Below, piece by piece: positions 1 to 7,553 of a stretch of 64,000 nt of DNA. Positions within the stretch are counted from its first letter, which is position 1. The number at the start of each line of letters is the position of its first letter. The notes beneath the pieces were generated by a model. It was not told where the DNA came from, searched no databases, and saw only the letters and a program-made list of their open reading frames with translations. A program made the translations under genes and the position numbers. This DNA is from Lewinellaceae bacterium. GTDB taxonomy: Bacteria > Bacteroidota > Bacteroidia > Chitinophagales > Saprospiraceae. Location of the stretch: contig JACJXX010000002.1 of NCBI GenBank assembly GCA_020636435.1, positions 3,596,001 through 3,660,000 of the forward strand, read 5' to 3'.

Positions 1-284
1 CAGACCATCCGGCCGCCGGAACGGAACATGCTGCCGTGGTCGTAGAAAAAATCGGACTCCTCCCCCAGCCCGCCGTAACCCAGGTTCCAGATGACGAAAG
101 ACAGGACGCTGTCCCGGATCGGGTTATGCTCCGATACCTGACGGGGTTCGAGCGGGCTGGCGGCCGGCGGCTGCCAGTCGTCGTAGGTGCCGTAGATCAG
201 CACTGCAGCAATGTACAGGGCAAATGCCCCCAGGAGGAGCAATGCAAGCCGGAGGCTTTGGCGGAGGCGTTTGGGTAGGGGCAT
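1..284 (-). CDS. Endonuclease/exonuclease/phosphatase family protein (N-terminal part, runs off the window)
   Basis: Reading leftward from the ATG at 284, the frame stays open to the window edge (94 residues). The protein begins with a short basic stretch, then one hydrophobic segment (about residues 13-30), then a linker and a segment around SFVIWNLGYGGLG. That last motif is how the catalytic domain starts in the exonuclease-endonuclease-phosphatase (DNase I-like) fold. A membrane-anchored phosphodiesterase or nuclease of this superfamily is therefore likely, but the active-site residues lie outside the window and the substrate cannot be told. It is followed upstream by dapB on the same strand (gap of about 55 bases). 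The family call rests on a short motif. Confidence 0.6.
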   Translation of the reverse strand, partial: MPLPKRLRQSLRLALLLLGAFALYIAAVLIYGTYDDWQPPAASPLEPRQVSEHNPIRDSVLSFVIWNLGYGGLGEESDFFYDHGSMFRSGGRMV

Positions 285-338
285 GAGCGAATGAGTGAAT
301 GAGTGAACGATTGAGTGATTGATTGATTGAGTGATTTT

Positions 339-1055
339 TCAAAACCCGAGCATATCCTTCATTTCAAAGTATCCCTGTTTTCCAACCAACCAGCGGGCGG
401 CCAGCAGGGCGCCCCGGGCAAAGCCCTCCCGGGAATGGGCTTCGTGGCGAATGGTGATCGTGTCGATGGCCGAAGCATACTGCACTTCATGAGTACCCGG
501 AACATCGCCTTCCCTTTTGGAGAGGATGGGCAACTCCTGCGGGCTGCCGGCTTGCTCATTGACCCATCTGGACAGGCCCGGCATGCGCTCCAGGATGTCT
601 TCGGCCAGAGTGATGGCGGTGCCGCTGGGGGCATCCAGCTTCTGGGCATGGTGAATTTCTTCCATCCGGGCCTTATACTGAGGCAGTTGGGCCATCATTT
701 CCGCCAGGTAGCGGTTGAGGGCAAAAAACAGGTTGACCCCGATGCTGAAGTTGGAAGCGTAGAGCAGCGCTCCCTGGCATTTTTCACAAAGCGCTTTTGC
801 CTCTTCCAGGCGATCTAGCCAGGCGGTCGTGCCGCAAACCACCGGCACGCCGGCTTCCAGAGACAGGCGTATGTTGCCGAAAGCGCTTTCGGGGCGGCTG
901 AACTCTAGGGCCACCTCGGCGGATTGGATAAAATCCCGGGCTGCCTCTTCGGAGGTCCCGGAATCGGCTCTGAGAACGATCTCGTCTCCGTCCTGCAGGG
1001 CGAGTTGTTCGATGGCCCTGCCCATCTTTCCGTATCCCAGCAATGCTATTTTCAT
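339..1055 (-). CDS. dapB: 4-hydroxy-tetrahydrodipicolinate reductase
   Basis: This is the NAD(P)H-dependent reductase of the diaminopimelate/lysine pathway, a cytosolic enzyme supplying cell-wall precursor and lysine. At 238 residues it is the usual family length. The N-terminal nucleotide-binding motif GYGKMGR is at residues 7-13. The catalytic signature is intact: EIHHAQK with the His pair at 135-136 and Lys139, followed directly by DAPSGTA at 141-147. The start ATG gives the canonical MKIALLGYG beginning. The next gene on the same strand encodes the phosphatase-family membrane protein 55 bases downstream, so co-transcription is possible. Confidence 0.97.
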   Translation of the reverse strand: MKIALLGYGKMGRAIEQLALQDGDEIVLRADSGTSEEAARDFIQSAEVALEFSRPESAFGNIRLSLEAGVPVVCGTTAWLDRLEEAKALCEKCQGALLYASNFSIGVNLFFALNRYLAEMMAQLPQYKARMEEIHHAQKLDAPSGTAITLAEDILERMPGLSRWVNEQAGSPQELPILSKREGDVPGTHEVQYASAIDTITIRHEAHSREGFARGALLAARWLVGKQGYFEMKDMLGF

Positions 1056-1328
1056 GATATGTTGAAAATTAAATGTGACCGCTGCCGGAAAGGCGCGTCA
1101 CAAAAGCGATTTTCCCAATAAACAATGACGAAGCGGCGCTTTGCAATCCTGCCGGAATGCTGCCTTTGGCGTCGCCATGGCCTGCAAACCATCATCAGGC
1201 AACTGGCGGCAGTTTCAGCGGCCAGCCTTTGCTTCAAATCAAGGCGATGATATAGTTTCAGGTGGCGTGCCGGCTATTTTTGGGTTTCAACCCAGCAAGT
1301 AAACACAATTCTTTGGATCGCCACCGGG
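1056..1328. other. Intergenic space between dapB and mutS
   Basis: About 270 bases without a convincing gene on either strand. A small open frame on the minus strand (1052-1237) has no recognisable features and overlaps the dapB start. A dapB promoter should lie here, but I see no clear TAnnTTTG element. Confidence 0.4.
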
Positions 1329-1356
1329 CCCTGCAGGCATTCCCTGCAGGGTTTTT
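1329..1356 (+). terminator. Perfect 9-bp hairpin with T-run, downstream of mutS
   Basis: CCCTGCAGG (1329-1337) and CCTGCAGGG (1343-1351) form a perfect stem around the loop CATTC, followed on the plus strand by TTTTTCTTTT. The hairpin lies in the 3' untranslated region of mutS, which is read leftward. In the mutS direction an A-run precedes the stem and no T-run follows it. It would therefore best stop rightward transcription entering mutS antisense, or act as a 3'-end-stabilising hairpin. Confidence 0.45.
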
Positions 1357-1370
1357 CTTTTGAGCCGTCC

Positions 1371-4019
1371 TTATTCTTCCAGGAATTTTCTCAGTTCGTT
1401 GAGTTTCATCATGCAGTCGATCGGCGTCATGGAGTTCAGGTCCAGGTCGAGCAAGGCTTCTTTGATCTTGCCGGCGGTGGGGTCTACCGTTTCAAAGATG
1501 CTGAGTTGAATAGACTCCGTTGAAATGTTCTGGGTCTGGGGTTTGTCTGCCCTGATGCCGTCGGCGGAAGCCGCTTCTCCGTTGTCTATGAATTTCTGCT
1601 CCAGCTGGGTGAGAATATGAGCGGCCCGCTCCACGATACTGCGGGGCATGCCCGCCATTTTTGCCACATGGATGCCGAAGCTGTGCTCGCTTCCTCCCGG
1701 CACCAGCTTACGGAGGAAAATCACCTTCTGCCCCACTTCCCGGGTTGCGATGTTGAAATTTTTGATCCGGGAAAACTTGTTGGCCAGTTCGTTGAGCTCG
1801 TGGTAGTGGGTAGCAAAAAGGGTTTTGGGGCGCGCAACGCCATTGCTGTGGAGGAATTCTGCGATCGACCAGGCGATCGAGATGCCGTCGTAGGTGCTGG
1901 TGCCCCGGCCGATCTCGTCCAGCAGGATGATGCTGCGGTCGGAGATGTTGTTCATGATGCTGGCCGTCTCGTTCATCTCGACCATGAAAGTGGATTCTCC
2001 GGAAGAGATGTTGTCGGAGGCGCCCACCCTGGTAAAGACCTTGTCGACCAGGCCGAGGCGGGCGCTCTGAGCCGGCACAAAAGAGCCCATCTGCGCCATT
2101 AAAGAGATGAGGGCCGTCTGCCGCAGCAAGGCCGACTTGCCCGCCATGTTGGGGCCGGTAATCATCAGAATCTGCTGCTCCTCATTATCGAGGTAAACGT
2201 CGTTGGGCACGTAGGCTTCATCCAGCGCCATCTGCTGTTCGATCACCGGATGGCGCCCCTGGCGGACATCCAGCACCAGGGAATCGTCGATCTGCGGCCG
2301 GCAGTAGTTGTTCTTTTGGGCCACTTTGGCAAAAGACAGCAGGCAGTCGATGCGCGCAATGAGGTGGGCATTGTGCTGAATGGGCTGTATGTAATCCGCC
2401 AGGCCGAGGACCAGCTGTTCGAAGAGCTGCTCTTCCAGTTCGAGGATTTTCTCCTGGGCGCCCAGGATTCTGGCTTCCAGTTTTTTCAGTTCATCGGTGA
2501 TGTAGCGTTCGGCATTGGTCAGGGTTTGCTTGCGGGCCCATTCGGGAGGCACCTGGTTTTTGTATTTATTGGTCACTTCCAGGTAGTAGCCAAAAACGTT
2601 GTTGAAGCCGATCTTGAGGCTGTTGATGCCGGTACGCTGGGACTCCGTTTTCTGTATCTCTTCGAGCAGCCCTTCGCTGTTCTGAACGACGTTGCGCAGT
2701 TCATCCAGCTCTTCATTGAAACCGTCGGCGATGACGCCTCCCTTGGCGAGGTTGACCGGGGGGTCTTCCACCACTTGCCTGCCGATCTCCTCTTTGAGCA
2801 GGCTGCAGGGATTAAGCCCTTCGGCGATCTTGGCCAGATAGGCATTGTCGCTGGCCAGCAGCAACTCCTTAATCGGGTTGATCAGCCCGAGGGCTTTTTT
2901 GAGCTGGACCACCTCCCGCGGGTTGATCTTGCCCAGGGGCACTTTAGAAATGAGGCGTTCCAGGTCGCCCATTTGCTGGATATACTGCTCTATTTCCCCG
3001 CTCAGCCCGGGGTTGTCCAGAAAATATCCCACCATATCCAGGCGGCTTTCGATGGCCGGTATAGACTTCAGCGGCAGGACCACCCACTTTTTCAGCAGGC
3101 GGGCGCCCATAGACGAAACCGTCTGGTCCAGTATTTTGATCAGCGGCACCCCGCTGTCGTGGTTGCTGTAGATCAGCTCCAGGTTGCGGACGGTAAACCG
3201 GTCGAGCCACACGTAGCGGTCCGGCTGTATCCGGCTGATGGCGTTGATGTGCTGGAGGTTCTTGTTCTCGGTGGTGGCCAGGTAGTGCAGGGTGGCGCCG
3301 GCGGCCACCTGGCCCAGTTCCATCTCCTCGACGCCGAAGCCTTTCAGGTTCTGGACTTCGAAATGCTCCAGCAACTTCTCCCGGGAATAGTCAAAGGAGT
3401 AAACCCATTCGTCCAGCATGAAGGTGTAATACTTGTCGCCGAACAGTTTTTCCACCTCCTTGCGCCGTTCTTTGGAAAAGATAAGCTCCGAAGGGTTAAA
3501 GCTCTGTATCAGTTTTTCGGCATAGGCCAGGCTGCCCTCGCAGACGAGGAACTCGCCGGTGGAGATATCCAGGAAGGAGACGCCGGTTTGCCCTTTGCGG
3601 CCAAAGAAGATAGACGCAAGATAATTGTTAGACCTGTGGTCGAGGAGTTTGTCGTCGACCGCCACGCCGGGCGTCACCACTTCGGTAACGCCCCGTCTGA
3701 CGATTTTTTTCTGGGGGCTGGGTTTTTCCAGCTGTTCGCAGATGGCTACCCGGTAGCCTGCCCGGACCAGCCGGGGCAGGTAGAGGTCCATAGAATGATG
3801 GGGAAAGCCCGCCAGCTCGATATCGCTTCCGCCGTTGTTGCGGCGGGTGAGAATGATGCCCAGCACCTGGGAAGCGGTAATGGCGTCTGCTCCAAACGTT
3901 TCATAGAAATCGCCCACCCGAAACAGCAGAATGGCATCCGGATATTTGGTTTTCACCTTAAAATACTGCCGCATCAGAGGCGTCGACTTTTCGCTCTTAC
4001 TCTTCGTACCCTTTGCCAA
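1371..4019 (-). CDS. mutS: DNA mismatch repair protein MutS
   Basis: This is the mismatch-recognition ATPase of methyl-independent/MutL-linked repair. The N-terminal mismatch-binding domain carries the intact FYETF motif (the Phe-x-Glu wedge, in FRVGDFYETFGADA). The clamp and lever domains follow, then the C-terminal ABC-type ATPase with Walker A GPNMAGKS at about residues 622-629 and the LLDEIGRGTSTYDG Walker B/signature segment. I place the start at the TTG at 4019, giving MAKGTKSKSEKSTPLMRQYF, which is how Bacteroidota MutS proteins usually begin. A longer frame from the TTG at 4058 exists, but a promoter -7 element overlaps its first codon. Total 882 residues, normal for the family. It is transcribed divergently from a symporter gene. 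Confidence 0.95.
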   Translation of the reverse strand: MAKGTKSKSEKSTPLMRQYFKVKTKYPDAILLFRVGDFYETFGADAITASQVLGIILTRRNNGGSDIELAGFPHHSMDLYLPRLVRAGYRVAICEQLEKPSPQKKIVRRGVTEVVTPGVAVDDKLLDHRSNNYLASIFFGRKGQTGVSFLDISTGEFLVCEGSLAYAEKLIQSFNPSELIFSKERRKEVEKLFGDKYYTFMLDEWVYSFDYSREKLLEHFEVQNLKGFGVEEMELGQVAAGATLHYLATTENKNLQHINAISRIQPDRYVWLDRFTVRNLELIYSNHDSGVPLIKILDQTVSSMGARLLKKWVVLPLKSIPAIESRLDMVGYFLDNPGLSGEIEQYIQQMGDLERLISKVPLGKINPREVVQLKKALGLINPIKELLLASDNAYLAKIAEGLNPCSLLKEEIGRQVVEDPPVNLAKGGVIADGFNEELDELRNVVQNSEGLLEEIQKTESQRTGINSLKIGFNNVFGYYLEVTNKYKNQVPPEWARKQTLTNAERYITDELKKLEARILGAQEKILELEEQLFEQLVLGLADYIQPIQHNAHLIARIDCLLSFAKVAQKNNYCRPQIDDSLVLDVRQGRHPVIEQQMALDEAYVPNDVYLDNEEQQILMITGPNMAGKSALLRQTALISLMAQMGSFVPAQSARLGLVDKVFTRVGASDNISSGESTFMVEMNETASIMNNISDRSIILLDEIGRGTSTYDGISIAWSIAEFLHSNGVARPKTLFATHYHELNELANKFSRIKNFNIATREVGQKVIFLRKLVPGGSEHSFGIHVAKMAGMPRSIVERAAHILTQLEQKFIDNGEAASADGIRADKPQTQNISTESIQLSIFETVDPTAGKIKEALLDLDLNSMTPIDCMMKLNELRKFLEE

Positions 4020-4055
4020 TGTGGTTAAAAGTTTTGATGACAAGAGAAATTCACC

Positions 4056-4087
4056 CAAAGATAAAGGTATAAACTGGAAATCAAAAA
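4056..4087 (-). promoter_or_regulatory. Bacteroidota-type promoter for mutS
   Basis: On the minus strand TATCTTTG (4056-4063) matches the TAnnTTTG -7 consensus exactly, and TTTTTG (4082-4087) lies 18 bases upstream as a -33 element. The spacing is slightly shorter than the usual 19-21. The start of transcription would fall inside the longest mutS frame, which supports the shorter start at 4019. Confidence 0.5.
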
Positions 4088-4155
4088 CCAGTGCGATCCT
4101 ATAATATGTGAATAACCTTTGGTAAACTTGTCTTCAGAACCAACAACAAAACGAA

Positions 4156-5952
4156 ATGAACCTCACGACTTTAGACTGGGCTATCATCGGCGGCTATTTT
4201 CTTTTTGCCCTTGCCATTGGCATTGGAGTTTCCCGTTCGGCAGGCAAGGACATGCAGGAGTTTTTTCTCTCCGGGCGCAACATGCCCTGGTGGCTGCTCG
4301 GCGTTTCCATGGTTGCCACCACCTTTTCTTCGGATACGCCCAACCTGGTCACCGGCTTTGTCCGGGAAGACGGGGTAGCCAAAAACTGGAGCTGGTGGGC
4401 GTTCCTGCTTACAGGCATGCTCACGGTCTTTGTCTACGCCAAGCTGTGGCGGCGGGCCAATATCCTGACCGACATTGAATTTTACGAGCTGCGCTACAGC
4501 GGCTGGGCCGCCGCGTTCCTTCGCGGTTTTCGGGCCCTGTACCTGGGGCTGATTTTCAATGTCATGGTGATGGGAGCGGTTTCGCTGGCGGCCATAAAGT
4601 TCGGACAGATCATCCTGGGCATACCGGGCTGGCAGACTTTGCTGATTGCCGGCTCAATCACCCTGGCCTACAGCGCTTTTGGGGGATTGAAAGCGGTGGT
4701 GGTTACCGATTTTGTGTTGTTCCTCCTGGCGATGGTAGGTTCGGTCTGGGCGTGCGTTTACCTCTTGGGCCTCCCGGAAGTAGGCGGGCTGGCGAAATTG
4801 CTCGAGCACCCGGAGGTGCGGGATAAGCTCAGCCTGGCGCCCGACCTCAGCGACCCCTCTCAGTATATTCCGCTGTTGCTGATCCCTCTGGCGGTGCAGT
4901 GGTGGGCATCTTATTATCCCGGCGCCGAGCCCGGCGGCGGAGGCTACATCGCGCAGCGCATGTTTTCGGCCCAGGACGAAAAGCAGGCCATTGGCGCCAC
5001 GTTGTTCTTCAACGTAGCCCATTACGCCCTGCGCCCCTGGCCCTGGATACTGATCGGGCTGGCTTCCATCGTCGTATTTCCCACTTTGGGCGATATACAG
5101 GAGGCATTCCCCACCCTTTCTGCCGACAAGCTGGGGCACGATGTAGCCTATCCGGCCATGCTGACCAGGCTTCCTCCGGGCCTGCTGGGGCTGGTGGCGG
5201 CCTCGCTGATCGCCGCTTTCATGTCCACCATGTCTACCCAAATCAACCTCGGCGCGTCTTATCTGGTCAACGATTTCTACCGCCGCTTCCTCAAACCTGG
5301 CGCCACCGAAAAAGAACTGGTGCGGGCCGGGCGGTTGTTCACCATCATATCCATGGTGCTCGGCATCGGGCTGGGCCTGATGCTCCAGGACGCCTCGCAG
5401 GCTTTCAACCTCCTGCTCCTGCTGGGGGCCGGCACTGGCCTGATCTACATCCTGCGCTGGTTTTGGTGGAAGATCAACGCTTTCACCGAGATCATCGCTA
5501 TGGTGGCTTCTCTCATCATCGCCGGCTATTTTACCTTTGTGCACGACAAAATGGGCTTCCTGCCCATGGAGGACTGGGAGAAGATCATCGTAGGCGCGGT
5601 GCTGACCACTGCCATCTGGGTCACCTCCGTTTTTTTCACTCCTCCCACCCGGCAGGAAACCCTGGTTGCTTTTTACCGGCGGATCAGGCCCGCCGCCCTG
5701 GGTTGGAAACCGGTGATCGAACAGGCGCACGCCGAAGGCATAGAGCTGGAGGCCGAGCCTGGCCAACTGCCCCTGGAAATAGCGTGCATGGTGATTGGTT
5801 GCCTGACCGTCTACGGCACCTTGTTTGCCATGGGATACTGGTTGTATGGGGAAACCGGCCTGGCTTTAGCCAGTACGCTGGTAGCGATGGGAGGAGCGTA
5901 TTTCCTGTTCAGGGTCTGGGGGAAATTGAGGACGCAGAAGGCGGAGGGGTGA
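4156..5952 (+). CDS. Sodium:solute symporter family protein (SLC5/SSS)
   Basis: A 598-residue integral inner-membrane protein with about 13-14 hydrophobic segments across its length. It opens with the family-typical first helix (DWAIIGGYFLFALAIGIGVS), then the EFFLSGRNMPWWL motif that follows helix 1 in SSS transporters. Family members couple uptake of sugars, amino acids or carboxylates to the sodium gradient. The substrate cannot be told from sequence alone. It is divergent from mutS and is not the ActP-like symporter found at 12.3 kb. The C-terminal 100 residues contain a soluble loop (about 480-545) and two further helices. The start ATG at 4156 directly precedes the first helix. Confidence 0.88.
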   Translation: MNLTTLDWAIIGGYFLFALAIGIGVSRSAGKDMQEFFLSGRNMPWWLLGVSMVATTFSSDTPNLVTGFVREDGVAKNWSWWAFLLTGMLTVFVYAKLWRRANILTDIEFYELRYSGWAAAFLRGFRALYLGLIFNVMVMGAVSLAAIKFGQIILGIPGWQTLLIAGSITLAYSAFGGLKAVVVTDFVLFLLAMVGSVWACVYLLGLPEVGGLAKLLEHPEVRDKLSLAPDLSDPSQYIPLLLIPLAVQWWASYYPGAEPGGGGYIAQRMFSAQDEKQAIGATLFFNVAHYALRPWPWILIGLASIVVFPTLGDIQEAFPTLSADKLGHDVAYPAMLTRLPPGLLGLVAASLIAAFMSTMSTQINLGASYLVNDFYRRFLKPGATEKELVRAGRLFTIISMVLGIGLGLMLQDASQAFNLLLLLGAGTGLIYILRWFWWKINAFTEIIAMVASLIIAGYFTFVHDKMGFLPMEDWEKIIVGAVLTTAIWVTSVFFTPPTRQETLVAFYRRIRPAALGWKPVIEQAHAEGIELEAEPGQLPLEIACMVIGCLTVYGTLFAMGYWLYGETGLALASTLVAMGGAYFLFRVWGKLRTQKAEG

Positions 5953-6003
5953 GGATTTTTGATTTGGGATTTTTGATTTTTGATTTTTGATTTTTGATTT
6001 TTT
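5949..6003 (+). repeat. Short T-rich tandem repeat (about 10-bp unit)
   Basis: Directly after the symporter stop codon, units of the form GATTTTT recur five or six times. No gene is present. The tract could help end transcription but has no hairpin. Confidence 0.7.
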
Positions 6004-6084
6004 CCGGTATAAGCCGCAGCGGCAGGGCAGCCGTTTGTCAGCCACATCAAAAATCATAACCTGGCGAAGCCAGAACCAAGTGTC

Positions 6085-6214
6085 CTTAAACCGCAAAACC
6101 GAAAAACCGAAAAACCGCAAACCGCAGAACCGAAAAACCGCAAAACCGCAGAACCGCAGAACCGAAAAACCGAAAACCGCAGAACCGAAAAACCGCAAAA
6201 CCGCAAAACTCAAA
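6085..6214 (+). repeat. Degenerate tandem repeat of AACCGCAAA / AACCGAAAA units
   Basis: About 130 bases consist almost only of 9-10-bp variants of AACCGCAAA, AACCGAAAA and AACCGCAGA. The same words occur once (as TTTGCGGTTT) inside the dispersed element at 6272-6373 and 39413-39529, so this tract may have expanded from that element. Open frames through it are low-complexity artefacts. Confidence 0.75.
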
Positions 6215-6271
6215 ATGTAAAAGGAGGCTCGGCTGGGGCGGCTCTTATGGGGCTGCCTACGTAGAGCCACG

Positions 6272-6373
6272 TTTACATTTGAAATGTAGAGTTTTGCATT
6301 TTGCGGTTTCAAAGCCCGTGGATAATGGGTTCCAGCCATCTCACAAAAAAATCCTGCCATTTTTTGGCAGAAA
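6272..6373 (-). repeat. Dispersed repeat B, copy 1 (3'-end element, interrupted by a MITE)
   Basis: Read on the minus strand, this matches 39413-39529 over about 100 bases at roughly 85% identity by eye. It holds a terminator hairpin, the words CCACGGGCTTT and AAACCGCAAAATGCAAAAC, and ends near CAAATGTAAA. In both copies the element starts right at the TAG stop codon of the upstream gene (here the exonuclease, there gamma-glutamyltransferase). In this copy a 203-bp MITE separates the first bases (6585-6590) from the rest. Confidence 0.75.
6344..6373 (-). terminator. Intrinsic terminator within repeat B, for the exonuclease gene
   Basis: On the minus strand CTGCC and GGCAG form a stem around an A/T-rich loop, followed by a run of seven T. 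Its counterpart at 39428-39456 lies in the same relation to the gamma-glutamyltransferase gene. Confidence 0.65.
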
Positions 6374-6383
6374 TTAATGATTA

Positions 6384-6575
6384 CTGGACTTTGGACGACC
6401 TGATGCTGAAGGCGGAAATCGGACACGAGCGAAGCGACTGACGAAGTAAATCAGAAGGCGGACACGAGCGAAGCGACTGACGGAGTAAAACCGGCATCGA
6501 ATGCCCATTTAGCACTGCGTTCCGACTTCCGACTTCGCACTTCCGACTTTAAACGATGGCACGTCCAAAGTCCAG
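6384..6575. mobile_element. MITE family A, copy 1, with perfect 14-bp terminal inverted repeats and 9-bp target duplication
   Basis: The ends CTGGACTTTGGACG (6384-6397) and CGTCCAAAGTCCAG (6562-6575) are perfect inverted repeats. TAATGATTA flanks both sides (6375-6383 and 6576-6584). The interior carries two copies of GGACACGAGCGAAGCGACTG and a run of TTCCGACTT words, and has no coding capacity. It has inserted into repeat B: the uninterrupted site is preserved in the copy at 39413. Two relatives are at 7295-7455 and about 37413-37582. Confidence 0.8.
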
Positions 6576-6589
6576 TAATGATTAACGGA

Positions 6590-7282
6590 CTAAAGCGCCG
6601 GCCCGCGCAGCAGCCCCCCCAGCGTTTTCACCCCTCGCTTTTTCAGGCGGGCGAGCAGTTTCATCAATAGAACGGCAGTGATGAAGGCGTCGCCGGCAGC
6701 AGTGTGGCGGTCGCTCATGGGGATGCGGTACTTTTTGCAAAGGTCATCCAGGGCAAAGGTTCCCGGCTGTTCATAGTCTTTTTTTTCTGAAACCCGGCTG
6801 GCCAGGGATGCCGTATCGAGGCTTTTGTTGACCAGCTTTTGCCCAATCATGCCTTTCAGGACCTGATTGACCATAGAAATGTCAAAAGCGACATGATGGC
6901 CGACCAGAACACTATTGTGGCAGTATTCTATAAAGTTCTTCACCGCTTCGATCTCGTCAATATCTTGGGCTTTATTGGAGCCAGGCAGGATGCCGTGCAC
7001 CTCGATGGTTGCTCCGGGCGACTGGTACGATTGCTGTACATAACAGTCCAGCCTTTGGCTCAGGTCGATCTGCCAGTTGTGCACTTTGACGGCTCCAATT
7101 GACAAAATGCGGTCCTTCTTCGGATCAAGCCCTGTTGTCTCAGTATCGAAAACGACAAAACAAACCTCCTCAATGGGCATGCGTTTTCCCAATGCCCCAT
7201 CCAGGCTTGCGAGGTAGGCCCGCCAGAATTCCGGGTGATCGGAGGAAGGGCCCAGTAGGTTTGTCAACCAGTTGAAGATCAT
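6590..7282 (-). CDS. DnaQ-like 3'-5' exonuclease (DEDDh)
   Basis: A 230-residue exonuclease-domain protein. ExoI motif VFDTETTG carries Asp46 and Glu48; ExoII is around GHHVAFDISM; and the HTAAGDAF segment supplies the His and Asp of a DEDDh active site. Family members trim DNA or RNA 3' ends, and stand-alone versions are not the polymerase III epsilon subunit by default. A longer frame reaches 7408, but its first 42 residues are encoded by the MITE at 7295-7455, so the start is the ATG at 7282 (MIFNWLTNLL). It lies downstream of the cNMP/CBS/DUF294 gene on the same strand, a pairing known from acetate-symporter loci. That suggests a role in that module, which is inference. Confidence 0.9.
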   Translation of the reverse strand: MIFNWLTNLLGPSSDHPEFWRAYLASLDGALGKRMPIEEVCFVVFDTETTGLDPKKDRILSIGAVKVHNWQIDLSQRLDCYVQQSYQSPGATIEVHGILPGSNKAQDIDEIEAVKNFIEYCHNSVLVGHHVAFDISMVNQVLKGMIGQKLVNKSLDTASLASRVSEKKDYEQPGTFALDDLCKKYRIPMSDRHTAAGDAFITAVLLMKLLARLKKRGVKTLGGLLRGPAL

Positions 7283-7294
7283 GGTTAGATGGTT

Positions 7295-7455
7295 TTGGAC
7301 TTTGGACGATCCAAGGTTTAAGTCGGAAGTGCGAAGTCGGAAGTCGGAATTGGCCTCCGAATAGGCACTAAACGCCCATTTTCCGCTTTCCGACTTCCGA
7401 TTTCCCACTTAACCGATGTTCTCCGGGGGTATTCCCTAGAACGTCCAAAGTCCAA
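7295..7455. mobile_element. MITE family A, copy 2
   Basis: Inverted ends TTGGACTTTGGACG (7295-7308) and CGTCCAAAGTCCAA (7442-7455) bound 161 bases made of GTCGGAAGT words, the motif GGCCTCCGAATAGGC, and their inverse. GATGGTT flanks both ends (7288-7294 and 7456-7462), consistent with a target duplication of at least 7 bp. It sits between the exonuclease and DUF294 genes and must be transcribed through if they share an operon. Confidence 0.75.
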
Positions 7456-7553
7456 GATGGTTGATTGGTTGATTGGTTGATTGGTTGATTGGCTTGCCCG
7501 GAACACGATAACAATCTGACAACAGAGCCATCTAACCATTTAACCATTCCCCT

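Noticed and set aside
2250..4028. 592-residue open frame on the plus strand inside mutS
   Set aside because: Exact antisense of a well-conserved mutS gene in a GC-rich genome; composition is that of a shadow frame and no domain is visible.
5866..6426. 186-residue open frame on the minus strand with FCGFAVFRFCG repeats
   Set aside because: Produced by the tandem AACCGCAAA tract and repeat B; low complexity.
7283..7408. N-terminal 42 residues of the longest exonuclease frame
   Set aside because: Encoded by the MITE at 7295-7455; the true start is the ATG at 7282.
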